Below, in pieces: positions 58,831 to 64,000 of a stretch of DNA of 64,000 bases. The stretch's first letter is position 1. The number at the start of each line of letters is the position of its first letter. This stretch comes from Paracoccus aerius (GTDB taxonomy: Bacteria > Pseudomonadota > Alphaproteobacteria > Rhodobacterales > Rhodobacteraceae). The stretch lies in contig NZ_BNCL01000005.1 in NCBI RefSeq assembly GCF_014656455.1, positions 124,001-188,000 of the forward strand, written 5' to 3'. Below the pieces are notes generated by a model. That model was given only the letters and a program-made list of their open reading frames with translations, was not told the origin of the DNA and searched no databases. Position numbers and translations under genes: made by a program.

Positions 58831-59793
58831 ATGATGTATGCCTATGTCATCCGCGATGGTCGCATCGCCTGCCAGGATCAGGCCGCCTCGCTGGCCGACG
58901 CGATCTGGATCGACCTGATCGCCCCCGACAAGGCCGAGACCGCGCTGCTGCGCGACCTGGGCGTCGACGTTCCCACCCTGGCCGACATGGAAGAGATCGA
59001 GATCTCGAACCGGCTTTATCGCGAAACGGGTGTGGACTACATGACCGCCGTGCTGCCGGGTGAAAGGGGCGACGGCAACCGGGTCACGATGCCCGTCAGC
59101 TTCATCCTGTCCCCGCAGCGCCTGGTGACGGTGCGCCACCATTCGCCGCGCCCCTTCCTGACATTCCCCGAACGCGGCGAACGCTCGACCCTGGGCTGCG
59201 GGACGCCACACCGCCTGTTCATCGGCCTGATCGAGGAGATCATCGCCCGCCTCGCCGACATCCTCGAAGGATCGGGGCGGCTTCTGGACAACACCACGAT
59301 CACCGTCTTCGAGACGCCATCGATCCGGGGGCAGGGCGATCGCCTGCAATCCGCCCTGCGCGAGGTGGGCCGCGAGGCCGAGGCGATGGCCCGGGTGCGC
59401 CTGTCGCTGCTCACGATCGAGCGGATGCTGGCCTTCTATATCGCGGCAGTCGACGAGCAGCGCGAATCCGGCCGGCTGCGCCCGGTGGTCAAGGGACAGT
59501 TGCGCGATGTTCAGGCGCTTGAAGTCCATGCGGATTTCCTGGGTTCACGCGTCAGCCTGGCCGTGGACACGACCCTTGGCCTGATCAACCTGGAACAGAA
59601 CAACACCGTCCGGGTTCTGTCGGTCGTGGCGGCCTTGTTCCTGCCGCCCACCCTGATTGCCAGCATCTACGGGATGAACTTCGAATCCATGCCGGAACTG
59701 GACGAACCCTGGGGTTATCCCATGGCCATCGCGCTGATGGCGGCCACTGCGGGGGCCACGTGGCTGGTCCTGCGATGGAAGCGTTGGCTGTGA
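58831..59793 (+). CDS. CorA/ZntB-family divalent cation channel
   Basis: A 320-residue protein with a large cytoplasmic domain (1-255) and two C-terminal membrane helices joined by the YGMNF selectivity motif. FSAL-type long helix residues (AVDTTLGLINLEQNNTVRVLSVVAALFLPPTLIASI) lead into helix 1. It may carry Mg2+, Co2+ or, as in ZntB, Zn2+. The ATG at 58831 follows GGGGG; a longer frame begins at 58780. Confidence 0.9.
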   Translation: MMYAYVIRDGRIACQDQAASLADAIWIDLIAPDKAETALLRDLGVDVPTLADMEEIEISNRLYRETGVDYMTAVLPGERGDGNRVTMPVSFILSPQRLVTVRHHSPRPFLTFPERGERSTLGCGTPHRLFIGLIEEIIARLADILEGSGRLLDNTTITVFETPSIRGQGDRLQSALREVGREAEAMARVRLSLLTIERMLAFYIAAVDEQRESGRLRPVVKGQLRDVQALEVHADFLGSRVSLAVDTTLGLINLEQNNTVRVLSVVAALFLPPTLIASIYGMNFESMPELDEPWGYPMAIALMAATAGATWLVLRWKRWL

Positions 59794-59836
59794 TGGTCAA
59801 TCGGCCCCGGCCTGTGCCAAGATGTCGCAATTCGGC

Positions 59837-59865
59837 TTGCCGCTGTGGCGCCATGCCCCTATTGG
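59837..59865 (+). promoter_or_regulatory. Possible sigma-70 promoter of the DUF475 gene
   Basis: TTGCCG and TATTGG 17 bases apart, 25 bases before the GGGAGGA ribosome site of the gene at 59891. Confidence 0.4.
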
Positions 59866-59890
59866 GGCACGACCTTACCGGGAGGATTTC

Positions 59891-60952
59891 ATGCGCTCGT
59901 CCTTGTCCTATCTGCGGTGGCCGCTGATCACCACCGTCGCTGGCGTCGCCCTGGCGGGCTGGCTGGGTTACCGCTTTACCGGATCGACCACCGGCCTCTT
60001 GTCCTTCCTGATGATCGCCATCGTGCTGGCGGTCCTGGAAATCTCGTTGTCCTTCGACAATGCGATCGTCAACGCGAACAAGCTGAAGGAGATGACGCCG
60101 GTCTGGCAGCGCCGCTTCCTGACCTGGGGGATCCTGATCGCCGTCTTCGGGATGCGGATCGTCTTTCCGCTGCTGATCGTCGTCATTGCTGCAAAGATCG
60201 GGCCCCTGGCCGCGATCCAGTTGGCCGCGACCGACCCCGAGGAATATTCCCGCCTGATCCACGAGGCGCATCTGCCCATCGCCGCGTTCGGCGGATCCTT
60301 CCTGATGCTTGTGGCGCTGACCTTCTTCTTCGACCAGTCCAAGGAAGTGGACTGGATCGCCAAGATCGAGCGTGCGCTGCGGGCCGCGGGTTCGGTCCGG
60401 GGGATGGAAGTGGGATTCGTTCTGGCCATCATCCTGCTGTTCGTCTGGCTGCTGCCGGAAAACCGGGACGAGCAGGTGTTCATGTACAGTGCCATGTGGG
60501 GCATCGTGACCTTCCTGGCCGTCGACGCGCTTGGCCACATCCTCGACCGCTGGGGCAAGGCACAGGAAGCATCGCACACGGCGGCGCAGGCTGGCTTGGG
60601 CGGATTCCTGTATCTCGAGGTGCTGGATGCCTCGTTCAGCTTTGACGGCGTGATCGGGGCCTTCGCCCTGACGCAGAACCTGTTCCTGATCGCCATCGGC
60701 CTGGGCATCGGCGCGATGTATGTGCGGTCCATGACCGTCATGCTGGTCGAACGCGGCACCTTGGCCGAGTTCCGTTATCTGGAACATGGCGCCTTCTGGT
60801 CCATCCTGATCCTGTCGATCATCATGTTCGGCCAGACCATGTGGCACCTCCCCGAAGTGGTGACGGGGCTTCTGGGCGCGGTCTTCATCGCCACGGCCTT
60901 TGTCAACTCGGTCATGTGGAACCGGCGCCACAAGGATGTCGCGCAGGATTGA
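59891..60952 (+). CDS. DUF475 membrane protein (TerC-like)
   Basis: A 353-residue polytopic protein with about eight helices. VLEISLSFDNAIVNANKLKEM and the second, similar block FLYLEVLDASFSFDGVIGAFALTQN carry the acidic, metal-binding-like SFDN/SFDG pairs of the TerC superfamily. The family is linked to metal ion export, in part manganese; the substrate here is unknown. GGGAGGA precedes the ATG at 59891. Confidence 0.85.
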   Translation: MRSSLSYLRWPLITTVAGVALAGWLGYRFTGSTTGLLSFLMIAIVLAVLEISLSFDNAIVNANKLKEMTPVWQRRFLTWGILIAVFGMRIVFPLLIVVIAAKIGPLAAIQLAATDPEEYSRLIHEAHLPIAAFGGSFLMLVALTFFFDQSKEVDWIAKIERALRAAGSVRGMEVGFVLAIILLFVWLLPENRDEQVFMYSAMWGIVTFLAVDALGHILDRWGKAQEASHTAAQAGLGGFLYLEVLDASFSFDGVIGAFALTQNLFLIAIGLGIGAMYVRSMTVMLVERGTLAEFRYLEHGAFWSILILSIIMFGQTMWHLPEVVTGLLGAVFIATAFVNSVMWNRRHKDVAQD

Positions 60953-60962
60953 TCCGCTCAGG

Positions 60963-61004
60963 TGGGGGCGCTTCCCCCCGAAGATAATCGCGCAACGAAG
61001 ATAA
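60963..61004 (+). repeat. Second intergenic hairpin element of the Rhodobacteraceae type
   Basis: GGGGG-CGCTT-CCCCC hairpin followed by CGAAGATAATCGCGCAACGAAGATAAG. The plan (G/C hairpin, then GAAGAT and AAGAT repeats) resembles the element between nrdE and nrdF but the sequence has drifted. Confidence 0.45.
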
Positions 61005-61028
61005 GGGCAGTCCTGCGGGCTGCCTTTT
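61003..61028 (+). terminator. Terminator of the DUF475 gene
   Basis: AAGGGCAG pairs with CTGCCTTT (one G-T pair) around a 9-base loop and continues into TTTT, just before the convergent emfourin-like gene ends. Confidence 0.65.
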
Positions 61029-61310
61029 CTACATCTGGTCGATCAGATCCAGCATGTCGGGCGGGATCTGCTGTTCCTGCAGGGTGAAGCTGCAGCTGTC
61101 GCGATCCTCAGTCACGGTGATGCGATAGGTCATGCGGTCGGCGCAGTCTCCGCAGGGCTGGCTGGCAAGGCGGGCCAGTTCCTCGGGCTCGAAAGCCTCG
61201 GCCAGATCCTGGCGCATCTGCTCGGGCTGGTGGGCCAGGTCGATGGTCTTGTGCAGCCGCCCGGCGGTGATGCCGCCAAAGCCGCCCTGCGCCGCGATTT
61301 CGATGATCAT
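61029..61310 (-). CDS. Emfourin-like inhibitor of the adjacent M4 protease
   Basis: A 93-residue soluble protein: MIIEIAAQGGFGGITAGRLHKTIDL at the start, a CGDCAD pair, and DRMTYRITVTED beta strands. This looks like protealysin inhibitor (emfourin, M4in), known in Serratia to sit in an operon with the protease. It is 33 bases after the protease gene on the same strand. No signal peptide, as expected for an inhibitor that guards the cytoplasm. Confidence 0.82.
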   Translation of the reverse strand: MIIEIAAQGGFGGITAGRLHKTIDLAHQPEQMRQDLAEAFEPEELARLASQPCGDCADRMTYRITVTEDRDSCSFTLQEQQIPPDMLDLIDQM

Positions 61311-61343
61311 GGCATGATCCCCCTTGTCGGGGGGAATCTAGGC

Positions 61344-62444
61344 CTAGATCGCGATTCCGACAAGTTTCCAGGCGCGGCGCAGCATCACCGTCTCTATGCT
61401 GCCGCGGCCCGCCAGTTCGATTGCCGAATCCATCGTCTGGTCGGCCCAGTCGGAAAAGCTGGCCATGGGGTTGTTCAGCGTCTGCAGCGCACGGTACCAG
61501 ATGCGGCCCGGCAGTTCCCAGGCCCGTCCGCCCAGATAGGCGCAGAACAGGTAGAAGGCGTGGTTGGGGATCCCCGAGTTGATATGAACGCCGCCATTGT
61601 CGTCGGTGGTGGTGACGAAATGATCCATGTGCCAGGGCTGGGGATCCTGGCCCAGCATGTTGTCGGAATAGGCCGTGCCCGGTGCCTTCATGCTGCGCAG
61701 GGCCGCGCCGTTGATCCCGGGGCCCAGGATGCCGCGGCCGACCAGCCAGTCGGCCTGATGGACCTCTTGCCCAAGGGCGCGTTGCAGCGACAGCGACCCG
61801 AAGACATCGGCGATGCTTTCGTTCAGCGCGCCCGACTGGTTTTCATAGATCAGCCCGCCGGAATGCTGGATCACGCCGTGGGCCATCTCGTGCCCGATGA
61901 CCGACAGTTCAAGGAAGGTCCGGAAGACCTTGCCGTCGCCGGTGCCATAGGCCATCTGGGTGCCGTTCCAGAAGGCGTTGTTGTAATCGCGCCGGTGATG
62001 GACCGTGGCGACCAGCGGCATTCCTTCCCCGTCCAGCGAATTGCGGCCATATTCCTCGGCGAACAGTGAAAAGACCTGACCCGCCGCGTCATAGGCCGTG
62101 TCGGCATCGGCAATGCCGGTGGGACCGTCGCCTTCCGATCGGACCAGCTTGCCGGGCAGGGCGGCGCGGAACTGGCCGTCATGGATGCGGCGGTCGGGGC
62201 AGCACAGGCCCTCGGCCGGAAAGACGGCGGTTGAGGCAAAAGCACCGGACAACGGCTTGTCCGGCGGCAGACCCGCGCGCGTCAATTCGGCGCGGTCGTC
62301 GCGCAGTTTCTCGGTCTGCTTCAGCAGGCTCCGCGCCATCTCGGCGGTTCTTGGATCGCCGCGCAGGGCCAGCACCCGCAGCATGTAGGGCGGAACGATG
62401 CAATGGATCGAATGGCGATGCGAACCGTTCAGCGAAAAGCACAT
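61344..62444 (-). CDS. Protealysin-type M4 metalloprotease
   Basis: A 366-residue thermolysin-family protease. Zinc ligands and catalytic residue lie in H185-E186-M-A-H189, with E209 in NESIADVFG; NNGG and VHINSGIPNHAFY follow. The short propeptide of about 50 residues has the CIVPPYML motif (C15, P18, P19), the protealysin PPL mark. There is no signal peptide, so, like protealysin, it may act or wait in the cytoplasm. The ATG at 62444 gives the typical start MCFSLN; the frame extends 16 codons upstream. Confidence 0.92.
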   Translation of the reverse strand: MCFSLNGSHRHSIHCIVPPYMLRVLALRGDPRTAEMARSLLKQTEKLRDDRAELTRAGLPPDKPLSGAFASTAVFPAEGLCCPDRRIHDGQFRAALPGKLVRSEGDGPTGIADADTAYDAAGQVFSLFAEEYGRNSLDGEGMPLVATVHHRRDYNNAFWNGTQMAYGTGDGKVFRTFLELSVIGHEMAHGVIQHSGGLIYENQSGALNESIADVFGSLSLQRALGQEVHQADWLVGRGILGPGINGAALRSMKAPGTAYSDNMLGQDPQPWHMDHFVTTTDDNGGVHINSGIPNHAFYLFCAYLGGRAWELPGRIWYRALQTLNNPMASFSDWADQTMDSAIELAGRGSIETVMLRRAWKLVGIAI

Positions 62445-62511
62445 GAGGCGAATCCCTTTCTGGAAACTCGCCTTATGATACCATGGCGTCACCTAGAACA
62501 AAACTAGAACA

Positions 62512-63519
62512 TCAGTCGATGCGCCGACCCTCGCCGGCAGTGAAAAGGTGCAGCGACCCCGGGCGGTAGTCCAGGCGCAGGCTGTCCGACAGTTCCGCGT
62601 TCGAGGACAGAGTGACCGTCAGCCGCTCGCCCCCCGTCTGGCCGTGGACCAGCCGTTGCGCGCCCAGTTCCTCGACCGCAAGGACATCCATCAGGATCGG
62701 ACCGGTGGCAGAGACCGTCAGATCCTCGGGGCGGATGCCGATGGTGCCTGCATGGGCGACGCCCGGCAGATGGGGCAAGGCGGTGCTGCTGATGAGATTC
62801 ATCGCCGGGCTGCCGATGAAGCTGGCCACGAAGGTCGAGGCCGGCTTGCGATAAACCTCCAGCGGGGTGCCGATCTGTTCGATCCGTCCCGCGTTCAGTA
62901 CAACCAGCCGGTCCGCGAGTGTCATGGCTTCCAACTGGTCATGCGTCACATAGATCGAGGTGGTGCGCAGCCGGCGCTGCAATTCCTTGATCTCAAGCCG
63001 CATGGTGACGCGCAGCTTGGCGTCCAGGTTCGACAGCGGCTCATCGAACAGGAAGGCCGCCGGTTCGCGCACGATGGCGCGGCCCATGGCGACGCGCTGA
63101 CGCTGGCCGCCGGACAGGGCGCGGGGCTTGCGGTCCAGGAAGGGGCCGATCTGCAGGATCTCGGCGGCCTCGGCCACGCGGCGCTCGATCTCGGGTTTTG
63201 GGGTGCCGCGGTTCTTCAGCCCATAGGCCAGGTTCTGGCGCACGGACATATGCGGATAAAGCGCATAGTTCTGGAACACCATGGCGATGTCGCGGTCGGC
63301 GGGTTCGATGTCGTTGACCACGCGGTCACCGATGCGGACCGTGCCTTCGCTGATCGATTCCAGCCCGGCGACCATGCGCAGCAGCGTGGACTTGCCGCAG
63401 CCGGACGGGCCGACCAGCACGATGAATTCCCCGTCCGCGATGTCGATGTTCACGTCGCCAACGGCGCGGGTGCCGCCGGCATAGATCTTGCCGACCTTGT
63501 CGAGGGTTATTGATGCCAT
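62512..63519 (-). CDS. ugpC: sn-Glycerol-3-phosphate ABC transporter ATPase
   Basis: A 335-residue ABC ATPase with a C-terminal TOBE domain. Walker A GPSGCGKS, the Q-loop [12 protein letters not shown], the signature [14 protein letters not shown] and [12 protein letters not shown] are clear; the C-terminal TIGIRPEDL is the usual MalK/UgpC regulatory start. It follows a UgpE permease by 5 bases, so glycerol-3-phosphate (or its diesters) is the likely substrate, though related sugar ATPases look alike. Confidence 0.9.
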   Translation of the reverse strand: MASITLDKVGKIYAGGTRAVGDVNIDIADGEFIVLVGPSGCGKSTLLRMVAGLESISEGTVRIGDRVVNDIEPADRDIAMVFQNYALYPHMSVRQNLAYGLKNRGTPKPEIERRVAEAAEILQIGPFLDRKPRALSGGQRQRVAMGRAIVREPAAFLFDEPLSNLDAKLRVTMRLEIKELQRRLRTTSIYVTHDQLEAMTLADRLVVLNAGRIEQIGTPLEVYRKPASTFVASFIGSPAMNLISSTALPHLPGVAHAGTIGIRPEDLTVSATGPILMDVLAVEELGAQRLVHGQTGGERLTVTLSSNAELSDSLRLDYRPGSLHLFTAGEGRRID

Positions 63520-63524
63520 TTTTC

Positions 63525-64000
63525 TTACTTCTCCGTCTCGACAAGACCTTTGACGAACAGGCGCTGCATCCCGATCACAACGGCAACGGGGGGCAGCATC
63601 GCCAGCATGGCGGTCGCCATCACCAGATGCCATTGCGGCAGCCCGTCCACGGCGTCGGCCATGCGCTTGATGCCCGCGACGATGGTGTAATAATCGCTGC
63701 TGGTCGTAATGAGCAGCGGCCACAGGTATTGGTTCCAGCCATAGATGAACAGGATCACGAACAATGCCGCGATGTTGGTCCGCGACAAGGGCAGCAGGAT
63801 GTCGCGGAAGAACTTCATGGGGCCCGCACCATCGATCCGCGCGGCCTCGGTCAATTCGTCCGGGATGGTCAGGAAGACCTGCCGGAACAGGAAGGTCGCG
63901 GTGGCGGACGCGATCAGCGGGATCGACAGCCCGGCATAGCTGTTCAGCATCCCCAAGTCGGCCACCACTTGGAAGGTCGGCACGATCCGCACCTCGACCG
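63525..64000 (-). CDS. ugpE: sn-Glycerol-3-phosphate ABC transporter permease (3' part; start lies beyond the window)
   Basis: The last 158 codons of a binding-protein-dependent permease. It has [37 protein letters not shown] and the ATPase docking loop [26 protein letters not shown], which match UgpE. The open frame continues to the window edge (no start is needed there; the GTG at 63992 is internal). Confidence 0.9.
   Translation of the reverse strand, partial: VEVRIVPTFQVVADLGMLNSYAGLSIPLIASATATFLFRQVFLTIPDELTEAARIDGAGPMKFFRDILLPLSRTNIAALFVILFIYGWNQYLWPLLITTSSDYYTIVAGIKRMADAVDGLPQWHLVMATAMLAMLPPVAVVIGMQRLFVKGLVETEK

Overview
The window is a high-GC (by eye about two thirds G+C) alphaproteobacterial chromosome segment, most like Paracoccus or a close member of the Rhodobacteraceae. 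The main reasons are the order murC-DUF2484-murB-ddl-ftsQ-ftsA-ftsZ-lpxC-bamD-recN, the codon use, a class Ib nrdHIEF operon, a fused Mrp A/B antiporter subunit, and an intergenic hairpin element of the kind I associate with this family. I saw no rRNA, tRNA, CRISPR array, insertion sequence or prophage, so it reads as core and near-core chromosome rather than an island.

Layout. 1-2.4 kb: 3' end of RNase E, then ccdA. 2.5-16.9 kb: division and cell-wall cluster, all on the + strand and tightly packed (ftsW, murG, murC, DUF2484, an inserted DUF421 protein, murB, ddl, ftsQ, ftsA, ftsZ, terminator, lpxC, bamD, recN). 16.9-20.6 kb (-): sulfate ABC importer with a short ATPase and a 70-residue leader protein. 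20.8-22.6 kb (-): a class-V aminotransferase and a LysE-type exporter. 22.7-26.1 kb (+): three overlapping genes resembling a gamma-glutamyl-polyamine route (amidotransferase, glutamine-synthetase-like ligase, FAD oxidase). 26.1-27.6 kb (-): TerB-like protein and PPK2 polyphosphate kinase. 27.6-34.1 kb (-): a secreted protein and the Mrp/Mnh Na+/H+ antiporter operon. 34.4-36.7 kb (-): Rieske oxygenase and reductase of the glycine-betaine demethylase type. 37.2-41.0 kb (+): nrdHIEF. 41.0-44.6 kb: NAD(P)HX repair enzyme (-), glnB and glnA (+). 44.6-47.9 kb (-): LysR regulator, small exported protein, gluconate kinase and permease.

48.0-54.6 kb (-) is the most interesting block: a transglutaminase-like protein, a fused circularly permuted ATP-grasp/Alpha-E protein and an 1110-residue transglutaminase/DUF2126 protein. 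Two of the three genes overlap by one base and the third is 6 bases away. Such gene sets are widespread and have been predicted to make or modify a peptide, but I know of no established reaction. It is followed by a CobC/CobD-like aminotransferase homologue that has lost the PLP lysine and keeps only one lysine in the whole chain.

55.8-61.0 kb (+): YbjN-like protein, proC, csaA, a 2-hydroxyacid dehydrogenase, csbD, a CorA/ZntB channel and a DUF475 membrane protein. 61.0-62.4 kb (-): a protealysin-type M4 protease with an emfourin-like inhibitor gene behind it. 62.5-64.0 kb (-): ugpC and the 3' part of ugpE, which runs off the window.

Regulatory DNA worth noting: a near-consensus sigma-70 promoter with a perfect 16-base palindrome over its -35 before the TerB gene, a 20-base near-perfect palindrome between gbcA and nrdH, and two inverted repeats in an AT-rich strip at 22.58-22.65 kb.
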